Below, in pieces: positions 44,763 through 56,162 of a stretch of DNA of 64,000 nt (position 1 is its first letter; each line of letters opens with the position of its first letter). The translations under genes were made by a program, and so were the position numbers. Source of the stretch: Pseudovirgaria hyperparasitica. Taxonomy: Eukaryota; Ascomycota; Dothideomycetes; Acrospermales; Acrospermaceae. The notes beneath the pieces are model-generated. The model did no database searches. It was not told the DNA's origin and saw nothing but the letters and a program-made list of their open reading frames with translations. Where the stretch lies: the NCBI RefSeq assembly GCF_010093815.1, contig NW_022985575.1:124001-188000 (forward strand). The letters run 5' to 3'.

Positions 44763-46215
44763 CAGTTCGAAGTCGGATGACTCCTACAGGTTCGACGTGC
44801 CCTATACCATCAGGCCCTACTCCTGTTTTTGCCTTATCTCATCCCCTTTAGGCTTATACCTCCAGCTCTACTAGAAGAGGGGCACGACGCCTCTTCTAGC
44901 TAGGAAACTACGAGGTTTGCTCCTTAAACTCATGTTACTAGCGTGCGTGCCTAGCGACACGTTCTGTCTCTTCATAAATCGACACGCGCATCCGTTCTCT
45001 CGGGCCATATAGTAGTCTCCCCGGCCAGGACGTGATCCCGCCTACTTCTAGGTATACTAAAGGTTAGAGCCCATTAAAGGGGTGAGGTCCTTAGAGCCAG
45101 CAGTTACTACTATATACCACGCCCCGCCTTTAAGCATGGCTACTATCTAGTTTTGCGTTACCCATGAGGATCTCTCTACGATAGGCCGACCGTGTCTTAT
45201 AGGCGAGCATTCTTTAAGTCCTATACGTGTACACTCGCGTGACGCGCCTAGGCGACTTAAGTATCCTCTACCTACTAACCCGACTTATTTCCACTACTTT
45301 TTAATAGGTCTCTATAGCCGCCTCTTGCCTATGTCCGTGTACTATTATCTATGTATACTAGCGCCCTACCTCCCACGGTAGACTATGACATCTCTTATAC
45401 GCGGGAGCCGCTCTATCTATCCTAGACCTAAGCGGTATCCCGTATCGAGCGAAAGGTCTTAATAGAGTCGCGCTACTGGTGGTCGCGCTAGGCGTCTTAA
45501 TAAACGTAGTTTAACACTATAGGAGAGTTAGCCTTAACAAGTTCATCCGCAGTAGTTTGTAGTTGCCCTCGACGTGATTTCTCGCTAATCCTTACGCACC
45601 CAGAGCCATTTAAGCCTCGAGGTGTCCTATCGCGCTACTAGGACTTCCGCTTTCTCTACCCACATGGTAAGGTAGATTCAGGCCTGCTTTTAACACAGCA
45701 GTAGCGCGTTAGGTGGTTTTCTTATCCCGGTATCCTCGTGGACTCCTCTTAACGCGTTAATTAAGAATAGGATGGAAGTATATGCTATCCCAGCTGGTTT
45801 ATTACGGTGTGGTCCCTGTAGAGTAACGCGTCGCGAAAACTCTACAACTACCCACCTAGCGACGACGAGGTCGCCATTAACGCCGCTCCGAACCTCTTGC
45901 TACCTCCGAAGAGGCATTGCCCAGCTACGACGACGTGGACGCGGTTCGTGAGACTTCGCAGCCAGATATATACTTATAGAGATCGACTTTATAAAACAAG
46001 TTAATAGTACTAAATTAATTATATCTAGCTATACTATAACCTTTTATACTTTATTCTTATAGAATATAAAAGATATTATAGATGGATATTTAATAAGAAT
46101 AGATATAAAAAGGACATAGATAGAGCTATATAATCTATCTAAGTTATTTTATTTCGTATTCTTATAAACTATAATTCTCGTCTCCGGCCGTTATTATTAT
46201 TCATATTCTCGTTAA
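44763..46215. other. Unclassified repeat-like segment with partial RIP signature
   Basis: From 44763 to about 45965 the DNA is clearly richer in GC than the flanking elements and keeps many CpA/TpG steps, yet has interrupted frames on both strands. It has no counterpart in the two long elements. From about 45970 to 46200 it is AT-rich again (TATAT and TTATA words). I recognise no transposase, integrase or reverse transcriptase motif. It may be the remnant of another element or a duplicated, mildly mutated gene. Confidence 0.4.
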
Positions 46216-48598
46216 TTAGGACTTTATGGGCGTGTCGCTTAGTGAGTCAACCTTGCCTGTCCAATAATTGATCCAGTTATAGATCTCACTATAGACCGTT
46301 AGAGCTACCTAGTAACAAAGGATAGGAAGACTTACGTATGCCAAACCAGGCTATTCTCCCGGTCCTGTACCCAGTGATTCTCATTTGGGAAGTTAAGAAA
46401 TCGACTTGGCACGCCCTTCTCCTGTAGCACGTTAAACAATGCGATGCCATCTCCAACAGGTAGTCTGTAGTCTAGATCGCTGTGCACGATGAAGTGTGGC
46501 GTTGAGAAGTTTGCGGCATGGTCGAGCGGATCAAACTTATTATAGTTCTGCATAGCATTAAGCCACGTCCCATTGTTGTCGTGGTTTATGAACCAAATTT
46601 CATCAGTCTGGTACTTGCACTCGCCACAGGCGGTCCCGTCGTGTGTCACGAGTGCCTTGAACTTGCGACCGAAGTCGTGACCTTGGATCCAGTTAGTCAT
46701 AAAGCCACCGTAAGAGGCGCCGGCCCCAATAGCGTTGTCGAAGTCAATATAGTCGTAATTGTCCTTCGCATAGTTATATGCGTTGATAAGATCCTCGTAC
46801 GGGTATGAGCCCCATTCGTTCGTAATGTTGTCGGTAAGCTTCTGGCCGAATGAGGTACTGCCGGTTGGATTAGGGCCAATGAGGACATAGCCCTGGTCAG
46901 CCCATGTTCGCAGGTTCCATCGTGTGCTCCAAGTGTTTCCGGTATAACCCTGCGGGCCACCGTGAATATAGAAAACCAGAGGATATTTCTCATCTGCAGA
47001 GAAGTTGGTCGGCTTGATTAGGACAGAGTGCTGGAGGTCACCTTGGCTGCCAGGGTACCAGAACTCCTCGAAGTCTTCCGGGTGAAGACCTGTGAGACCA
47101 GGATCAACATCATTCGCAGCAAAAAGGATTTCAATATGGGATTCCGGGGTCACGGTGTAGAAGTTACGCGAAGTCCAGACAGCGTTGGAGGAGACGAGTG
47201 CGTTACCATTGGGAAGGACATCGAAGTCGGTGATAGAAGTCTTACGGCTGCCAGTTACGTTCTTTGGTATAAAGCTGGCATCCGAATTGACAGGAATGAT
47301 GAAGAGCTTGGTAGCAGCAATGTAGTCGGCACCAACGTATAGGTGCTGACCATCAGGTCCCCATTTTAGAAGCCCAACACTCAAGTCCCAGTCAGGCGCA
47401 AGGTTCTTTATCTCACCAGAGTTAAGATCAGCTAGGTACAGCTTGATTCGGTCTGACTCATATGAGATACCGTCTTGCTGTCCATAAGCAACGTATCTGC
47501 CATCAGGAGAGAATCGTGGAGAAGATGAAGCACCCTTAGCAGTCTCGGGCGCGGGGCTGCCTGGACCATTGATAGCTTTGGGAGCTGACGAGCCATCGAA
47601 AGGGACCTGGTATATGTAGCTGGCAGTGTAGTTGGCCTTTGGAAGATGAGGAGCCTTGGTGAGGAAGACAACACTTGTGCCGTCAGGGCTGAGATCGAAA
47701 TCACCAGAGTCGCCGAACGGTTGAACAGGAGTCTCGGGGCGAGTGACGTTATACTCGAGGGCACTAATGAGATTCCGAACATCTCCTTTCTGTGCCCACG
47801 TGCCGTTGCTGTTGCCCAGAGTACCGGCAAACACGGCATAGCGCTCATGAGAGATGTATGCATCCCAATGGCGAATGTAGATGCTGTCATAATATCGAGC
47901 GGTACTATAAGGCTCGGTTGCGAGCTCCGAGTTGTAAGCACTGCCGTTGTTCGCATAGGCTAGCGAGGAAGCGATCCAGTTAATGTCGCCATTTTCGGTC
48001 TGCCTGGCCTTAAAGCCAGAGAACGGTGCTGCAAGGCTGGTGATGAAGGAACTTCTAAGGAGTCAGCCAGGACCTGGATAGGAGAGCTCTGTGCTCGATT
48101 CGCGTGGAGACTCACGGAGCAATAATTTCGGCGCCAATGTCGGCGGACCATATGGAGATACCACCAGAGACCTCATCATTCGTTCTGTTTATGTAGATGA
48201 CGCTAGTATCAGTGGGCCCAATCCACAGTACCTCTGAGACTTCACTGCCCCATGGGAGCTCAGAGATGTTTCCTGTGGCAACATGGAGTAAGTTCCAGGT
48301 AGTTGACGGCTCGTGCTCAGCCCAATCGTAGGTGGTAGAGGTGAACACAGCCAATTGCTATATATCTGTCAGGACGAGGAAGCTACCCAGCAGCTCGGTG
48401 GAGAAGGTACAGCAGTAGGATTGACAGTTGCAGCACTCCGGCGAGGAGCAGCAAGCATAAGCCTATAGAAAGAAAGTATGTCAATCAGAATATGAGCAAT
48501 AGTTGAGAGCGATAAACTCACTCGGGAGTGATGGCTCTTGCAAAGGGCAGGAGGGCCGCCACAAGGGCAGAGATAACTTTAGTCGGTGGGGACATCAT
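46216..48598 (-). CDS. DPP5: Dipeptidyl-peptidase V (secreted S9 serine peptidase)
   Basis: Five exons: 48522-48598, 48411-48462, 48116-48357, 46336-48054 and 46216-46288. The total is 720 residues, with all phases closing. Exon 1 carries a signal peptide (KVISALVAALLPFARA). A beta-propeller region (SPDGTSVVFLTK, SPDGRYVAYG, WGPDGQHLYVG) precedes an alpha/beta-hydrolase domain with catalytic Ser571 in GAGASYGGFM, an Asp in HSDLDYRLP (about 652) and His684 in NENHWVQ. The oxyanion region YIHGGPQGY and many N-glycosylation sites are present. Fungal DPP V trims X-Ala, His-Ser and Ser-Tyr dipeptides outside the cell and is a known antigen in Aspergillus. The last exon restores the family-typical NWINYW end; without that intron the frame stops at VWHT. 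All catalytic residues are intact although retroelements lie on both sides. Confidence 0.92.
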
Positions 48599-49210
48599 GG
48601 CTTATTGCTAACGGTAGCCTTCCACTTGTGAAGACTCGACGAATGCGGGACAGACAGCATATTTCCAATTCATGCTCTGCCGTTCCAAGGTATGCTTTAT
48701 AGCGGTCGGTCGACCACGACGGGATCTCGTAGCCGACCGTGGCGTCGACCTCGGGAAGGAATATCCATAGAGAAGGTCGTCCTCTAAGGTAACTTATCTT
48801 GATGGATTAATGCAGGGCCAGTCTAGGTACATCTACCTATCACCCAATCGCCTCCCACGTACGGCACTCGCTTCTACTACCCAGGGACCTGCCTAGCTAG
48901 GTAGGTAAGCACTGGGTAGCTTTCATGGTATACTATCAGGTAGCTATCATCCTAACGTCATGGAGGAGTTAGCTAAGATTACATGTAAGAAGTTAGATCT
49001 ACGTTAATAGATCTAAGAGTAGATATTATATAGGAAGAATATATTATTTCTTCTAAAGAATAGTATAAATTAATTGTTTCTAGTAGCTTACTTTATAATT
49101 TAATCTAAACTTTAACCTTTAATACTAATATTTATTAGATAAGATTTCTAAGATTAATAAATATTAAAATTAATAATAGAGAATCTATTTATTTATATAG
49201 TATTATATAA
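48599..49210. other. DPP5 promoter and AT-rich transition
   Basis: To about 48960 the DNA has ordinary composition and includes repeated CTAGGTAGGTA words; it probably is the DPP5 promoter. From about 48980 it becomes strongly AT-rich up to the next retroelement. No gene recognised. Confidence 0.5.
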
Positions 49211-49234
49211 AAAACTTCTTTATACTCTAAGAGA
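49211..49234 (+). mobile_element. First 24 bp of non-LTR element copy D (left of the copy B insertion)
   Basis: These bases match the extreme 5' end of the element and are separated from the rest of copy D (54557 onward) by copy B. They end with the target-site duplication of copy B. Confidence 0.6.
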
Positions 49235-49469
49235 TAAAACTTCTTATACTCTAACGGACTAAACTAGTTAATTCGGGGTAAAACAGCGATTTACATACAT
49301 TAAACGATAGAGTACACCGAGTATAACAATCTCCGACATACATATATACGTATAGCGTATAATATACGACGATACTAATATATAGAGATACTATATATAT
49401 ACGCTTAAAGACTCTTTAATAATATAAGTATAGACTATATCTAATAAATACTAACACGCCGACCCCCTT

Positions 49470-49500
49470 TTATTAGTTAAGGGCTACCCTTAACTAATAA
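49470..49500. repeat. 5' hairpin of LINE copy B
   Basis: The same 14-bp arms and CTA loop, about 235 bp inside the element's 5' end. Confidence 0.9.
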
Positions 49501-52500
49501 TTATAGCGGCCTTAGGCACTAATATACCCCGGCTTCTACCGGGTATACCCCTAATACTAGTATAGTAGAAACGGCTATATAGCGGTATATTCTAGAATAA
49601 TTAAACCCCCGTCTAATAAATAACGAATAACTAAGGGCGTATAATACTATAGATAATAGAGATAGAGGGGACTCTACCTAGAGAGACCCTCCCGGATAAG
49701 ATTAACTACTAGATAGTATATATAGAGAGGGAAGTTAAGAAGGGAGAAACGGCCCTACTTAGTATCTTCTAGAACCTTATCCGGAATATTAGAGAGCTTA
49801 CCGTAGGAGTAAAATAGGCGCTAGAATTAGACCCGGAATCTAGACTAGATCGTATAGAGGCCAGTCTATAGAGGATCTAGGAGGGCCTTACCTAGGGAAA
49901 ACGCCCTAGTACGTGGGTATAGATCGCCGCACCTATAAACGGAATAGCTATATTAGCTAAAATACTAAGGGCACCTATAGACGGGGTATATAGTATATAA
50001 GTTACTATCTAGAATAAAGAAGTACTCGTATAAGTCTAGTAAGCGTCCCTAAAGGATATTATAAATAAGATTAATAAATAGAAAGGGATATAGTTAAATA
50101 TAGTAGCCGCTAAACTCACCCTAGAAGGTATAGTACTAACTACTACTACTAATACAGCCTAGTAGACTATCTCGCGTAACCCAAACGTAATTAATAATAT
50201 CTTCCCTAGCGCGTCCGTCCGCGTAACCACGTATCTAATATAGATATATACTATCTCTATCCGAGAATACATTATTAGAGAAGATAATATTAAGTAAATA
50301 GAGTAATCTAACGAACCAAAGTACCCTAGAATTAAGATCGCGAAGGCGTGGTGGAAGAACGTCTAAGGGATTAAGATAAAATTAAAAAAGTACTCTACTA
50401 TAATAGTAGAGCTTAGGGACCCTACTCTCGTCTATAGAATAACATAGAAGGGCTTCCTAGCTAAAGGAGAGCTACTTACGGCGGAACTATAGAATAGAGC
50501 ATAGATAATAACGTAATACTTTAACTATTAGAGATATAGATATACTAGATAGAGGTACTCTTAGAAGACCGCCTATAGGTAGTATAAATAGGGCTATAAT
50601 ACTAAGGCATGCCCTTATAAGACGCAGAGCGATAAGACGCGAGATAGGGATACCGCTAAGTACTCTAACTACGACGGGAAATACCTATTCTAGTTAGTAA
50701 CGTATACGAAACGTAAGTAGGTCGTAGAATATATTAACGTGATAAAGATAAGAGGAGTAAGGTAGATATACTAAGCTATAAGGCCCTCGCTACCCTCGCC
50801 GCTATCCCTAACTTTACTTATAAATCTAGTAATTACCCCCTAAAGGGGAGAGGATAACGTGTAATAGTATACTATATAGAGAAAGATAGGCCGACCCTAG
50901 GGTATACTTAAAGCCGCTACCGCGCGAGGATAATCACGCCTTAGCGCCACTAATATATAGACTTAAACTTTCCCTAGCACCTAATAAGGGTATAAGATAT
51001 ACTTATTATTATATAGGTAAACGTATAATATAAATAAGAAAACTAAGTAACGCTTCTAGAAGAAATAGGAGCCGTAATAATAGCTATCTAGGAACTATAT
51101 AAATACTACTAAACTAATAAGCTAATAATATACCTAGGATACTATACTATCCACCCCATAGGCCCGGATAGAAGAGTTATATTTTATATATATAAGTCGA
51201 TCCCGCTCTTAGAATAGTCTTATACCGAATATAATAACCTCTAGATAATACTATATCTCTAGATAAGTATAGGGCCTATCTACATCTATAATATCTATAA
51301 TTAATAGTAATTACTTATACTAGACGATATACTAGAGGGCACCACGACGCCGGGATAATATATCCTCCTAGGTAACTTTAATCTCTACTATAGATAGTAG
51401 GGAGGCCTAGCCGTCGTAAGAGAAGAACTTAGAGTAAGGGAACTATATATACGGTACCATGACTTTCTATACCTCCTTATACCTATAGGGTAGATTACCT
51501 AGAGAAAATATAAATAGAATAAGGACGGGTCTACGCTCGACCTTACCCTTACTACTAAGTACATTAGCTATAGAGTATAGTACTACCGCCCGAGCCGGAT
51601 ATAGACGGACTCCGACTACGAATATATAGAAACCATAATAGACGTCTCTACTCTTAATAAATAACGTAGAAAATAGCTATAGAAGGATACTAATTAGGAT
51701 AAATACCTAGAGGACCTAGAATCGGCGATTCTAGACCCCTCTATAGTCGACGTATCTAACGGCCTAGCTATAGATAAGGCCGTATAAGTCCTCCTTTAAG
51801 TATACTAAGCCACGAGAGATAAATACGTGCTATACTAAATATATAGACCTCTAGAAGCAAGGGGTATACCTTAAATACGAGAGTATAGAAGAGACGCCCG
51901 TAGACTATATATATATATATACTATATCCGGACGACTAAGGCGTGGGAAGAGTAGAAGAAAGTAGTACGATATCGTAATAGGGCCCTCTATAATAAATAA
52001 CGAAAGTAATAGCGTATAATTACCGATAAATATATATAGTAAGCCGTAGAGCTATAGCGTATAGTAAAGTAGGCTAAGGGTATAGACGCGCCGATACCGC
52101 CGCTACTAATGCCTCCCCTAATATACTAAGAGAGAATATACTCTATAAGTCTAGAGAAGATGGAGATCTTACGTAAAGTTATATTCCCCCTCCCGGAGCT
52201 AGTAGACCTATTAGATATTAATAATACTAAATATCTAGATATAATTAATATCCCCTAAGAGGTTATCGAGGAGAATATACTTAACGCCGTTAAAGTACTC
52301 CTAAATAATAAGGTACCTAGACCGGATAGGATACCGAATAGGTGCCTTAAACGTACTATACTAGCTACCCTACCACTTATTAGTTATATATTTTAAGTAT
52401 ATATTAAGAACGGATACTACCTCTAAAGCTTCCGGGCTATCTATACTATTATACTTCTAAAACTAGGGAAGAACTCTAACTCCCTAAAAGAATGGAGGCT

Positions 52501-54279
52501 AATTACCCTCCTCTTCTATCTTAGGAAGATACTAGAGACTATAATTACGAAGAAGATAAGCGCCGTAGTATAGAAATATAACCTCCTCCTAGTAAACTAG
52601 AAGGCGAAGGCTAGAAGCTCTCTAATTACTACTATCTAATATATTCTCGAAGTTATCTAGACCGTATAGAAGTAGGGACGTATAGTAACGCTACTCTCTC
52701 TTAACATGGCCGGCGCATTCGATAAAGTAAACCATATAAGACTTATCTATAACTTATAGAAGAGGCGTATACCCGCGTAGATTACGTGGTTTATATAGTC
52801 CTTCCTTACTAAAAGAGTTACCTAGATATATATCTCTAGATATCGAAGTAAGTATAAGAAGACGGCTTACGGCATCCTATAAGGAAGTACTATCTCCCTA
52901 ATTCTATTTCTCTTCTTTACTATAGACCTTCTCTAGAGAATATAACGTATAGAGGTAGTAGGGTACGTAGATAATATATACCTTCTAGCTATTAATAATA
53001 ATACTAGCTAAATATATAGATAACTCGAATAAGACTACGGGAGATATATCTAATAGGTAAAGCGCTATAGAGTAAAGTTCGCCCCTAAAAAGTACTAACT
53101 TATATACTTTATTAACTACTATAGGAAATAGACTACTAGGGAAGGTAAGCGATACTCTAGAATAGACGCCTTTAACGAACCGCCGATATAAAGTATACAC
53201 GTACTTAGCGTTATAATTAATAATAAGCTTAAATAGAGACCATAGGTAGTATATACCGTTTCTAGGGCCCTCTAGATAGAAGCCGCTATATAATAGATTA
53301 TAGCCTCTACGTGGGGAACCGCCTAGGATAAGGCACGCTAGCTATATATATCTATAGTATAACCCGCCTTTACGTACGGACACGAGTACTAGTATACGGC
53401 CCTTATATAGACTAGGCGAATAAAGCTCGAATCTATATAGGACCGTATACTCCGTCTTATATTAGGCGTATATAAAGCTACTAACACGGTACTACTACGA
53501 CGCGAGATAGACGTTATAAGTATATATAACTTCTACTAGATATAGAGGGTAGTATACTTTACTAAATAATAAGCATAGAAATATATAGGAAATATAGAAT
53601 ATACCTTCGCCGTACTACGTATACGAGTTAGTGTATACTACTAAGTACTCTTATATATAGGCCGGACTCGACTATAGTATAAGTACCTAATAGAAATAGA
53701 CTTAAACTAAGTAGTATAAGAGATTAAGGATAACCTAGATACCCTTCTAGACTAATAGAGCCTTTAAGAGCTCAGACAAAGCATACAGTCATAGATCTAA
53801 GATAAGTAGAAAGAGATACTCCGGGCCTAGTAGGCCTTCTAGTAGAATAGATATCTAGAGTAGATCTAAGAACTATAGAAGGAGCCGAGTAAATAGATAT
53901 ATAAAGGGCTTATAAAGGCCTAGGTATCTATACTTCTCTAAGCCCGAACGGGCGCTATAGAACTTCTATACTACCTCTATAAGAGAGGCGTCCCTAATAT
54001 ATCTCTATAGTATAAGGCGTGCGGCCGGAGAGGTATAATACGCTACTATCTTATAATATACCCCGATCTTTATACGTAAAGGTAGAAGCTTATCTATATA
54101 ATAAGAACCTCCGATATCGTACGATAGCTTAATAAGTACTCTAAGGATATTACCCGGTAGATAATTATATACCTACTACTCCTCTAATTCTAGTAGACCT
54201 AGAAATATATACTAGAAGAGACCCGGTATACGCTAGTAGTAACCCGATATATACCGGAAGAACCCCGGGAGAACTCCGA

Positions 54280-54310
54280 TTATTAGTTAAGAGTAGCCCT
54301 TAACTAATAA
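54280..54310. repeat. 3' hairpin of LINE copy B
   Basis: The same hairpin about 235-265 bp inside the 3' end, with one stem mismatch (GAG instead of GGG). Confidence 0.85.
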
Positions 54311-54556
54311 CCTCTATACCTATATATACTACCTAAGGGTAAAATAATAGTAATATAGACTATAGGCTAATAGGCGTACTCTATAGCTATATACTTAAGA
54401 CGAAATAGAGGTTTAATAAGATATAGTTATAGATATAAGGAAGTTTTTCCCTATAGGGTTTCTTCTTATATAATAGCTTAGACTAGAGGAGGCATAGGCC
54501 TATAGAGTACTACTCTACCTAGTTATATAATATTATTATTATTATACTCTAAGAGA

Positions 54557-54737
54557 CTAAACTAGTTAATTTAGAGTAATATAGAGATCTATATATATTA
54601 ATTAATAGAGTATACTAAGTATAATAACCTCTAATATATATATATATATATAGTATATAGAATATAATAATACTAATATATAGAGATACTATATATATAT
54701 ACTTAATAACTCTTTAAAGATATAAGTATAGACTATA
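54557..54737 (+). mobile_element. 5' fragment of non-LTR element copy D (right of the copy B insertion)
   Basis: It matches the first roughly 200 bp of copies B and C (ACTAAACTAGTTAATT onward, through AAGTATAGACTATA) but is more degraded. It stops at about 54737, where unrelated DNA starts. Together with 49211-49234 it is the target into which copy B inserted. Confidence 0.65.
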
Positions 54738-55898
54738 ATAAATTACTAGCTAGAGCCATAGAAGGATACATAGACTCTAGCACGAGTAGCGTAAGAGGTA
54801 GTATAGTATATAGAAGAGGTGCCTATAATATAATAGGTAGCCTTAGGTAGTAACCTAAGGCTAAGATAGATACCTATAGGAAGAACTAATTATAGATACT
54901 TAGAATAGGTATTCTAAGTAATCTATATAGTAATTAGAAATAGAATATTAGTATTCTAAGTAATATACTAAATACTTAGAATAAGTATTTTAATTAGAGG
55001 ACCTTAGTAGAACTATATAGACCCTTTAGACCTAATCTCTAGAGATAGTTCTATAGTAATTAATTTAAACTTATACTAATATAATTACTACTTTACTTAC
55101 CTACTAGCTAGTTACTATTTATACTCTATTAATACTTACTATAAATCTACTTATACTCCTCTAAGTCTTCTAAGTACCTTTATCTTAAGGAAAGCTAGAA
55201 TACTCTATATAACGGACTACTTAAGGGATAGACCGTATCCTTATCTAGGAAGGTTTATTATAGTTTAATTACTCTACTTAGACTCTAAAATAAGTATTTA
55301 CGCTATCTATTTAAATGTAAAATAGTAAATAATAGATAATTCTTATCTTTGCGAACTACTCTATAAGTACTAACTATAGAGTAAGTTAGATATCTTATTA
55401 CTAAACTAGGGGAGTAAGTTATAGAGCTCTAGAGAGAAAACGTTAAACTTAGAAAAGCTAAAGAGAGCTTTAAAAGAAAAATCCTAGAATCTTTTAAAGG
55501 TAAGCGAAGTAAACTCTAAGGATTTCTAATATAGATTAGAATATACCTTTAGACCTATTAAATTTAGAACCTAGAAGAATAAGTTATATTTACCGCTAGA
55601 CTACTAAAGAGAGACGTACTCGCGTAGTTCGAGCCTTACTTAAGGGACTTTATAGAAAATAATCCGTAGAATTAATAGAATAATACTACTAAGATCTTTA
55701 AACATTTTAAAGAATTTAAGGAATATATTAAAACGATCTTTAGAGATATAGATAAATAAAGAATAGCTAAGAGACGAATCTAGTAAATAGTCTAGATAAA
55801 ATCTATATCTAACTACGCCTCTAAATTCTAATAAATCTCTAGTTAGCTAGAATAGAATAATAAACCTCTAATTCTCTAGTTCTATACTAGATTATATA
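54738..55898 (+). mobile_element. Gypsy-type LTR retrotransposon, left part (leader and gag)
   Basis: RIP-mutated DNA whose second half reads, through stops, as a retrotransposon capsid (gag) region: FKEFKEYIKTIFRDIDK-like text at about 55700 and YASKF at about 55815. The frame is cut at 55898 by the insertion of LINE copy C and resumes at 61236. The first 300-400 bp may include the 5' LTR and primer site, but no LTR boundaries can be drawn without the second LTR. Confidence 0.6.
55883..55898 (+). repeat. Target-site duplication of LINE copy C, left
   Basis: TATACTAGATTATATA, repeated exactly at 61220-61235. Confidence 0.85.
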
Positions 55899-56131
55899 GA
55901 ACTTCTCACACCCTAACGGACTAAACTAGTTAATTCGGGGCAAAACAGCGATTTATATACATTAAACGATAGAGTATACCGAGTATAATAACCTCCGATA
56001 TACGTATATACGTATAGTATATAATACGCGATAATACTAACGTGTAGAGATACTATATATATACGCTTAAAGATTCTTCGATAATATAAGTATAGACTAT
56101 ATCTAATAAACGCCGACACGCTAACCCCCTT

Positions 56132-56162
56132 TTATTAGTTAAGGGCTACCCTTAACTAATAA
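56132..56162. repeat. 5' hairpin of LINE copy C
   Basis: Perfect 14-bp arms with CTA loop, at the same element position as in copy B. Confidence 0.9.

Larger units (their letters stand above)
49235..54542 (+). mobile_element. Full-length non-LTR (LINE) retrotransposon, copy B, RIP-inactivated
   Basis: 5.3 kb flanked by a 14-bp target-site duplication (TATACTCTAAGAGA at 49221-49234 and 54543-54556). Still legible despite dense stop codons: a first frame ending in zinc-knuckle-like DNA (about 50500-50700); an apurinic-type endonuclease strand, Leu-Gly-x-Phe-Asn-Leu at about 51370; reverse transcriptase motifs (an AGAFDKV-like strand at about 52710 and the active-site box at 52964-52975, here Tyr-Val-Asp-Asn); then an RNase H-like region. 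It ends in (ATT)n. This order and the tail fit the Tad/I group of fungal LINEs. Nearly every CAG, TGG and CAA codon has become TAG or TAA, so it cannot be translated. Confidence 0.85.

Noticed and set aside
46332-46340. Premature end of DPP V at VWHT
   Set aside because: The apparent stop is the TAA within the donor GTAAGT; a 47-nt intron with a CTAAC branch site leads to a last exon with the family-typical ending.
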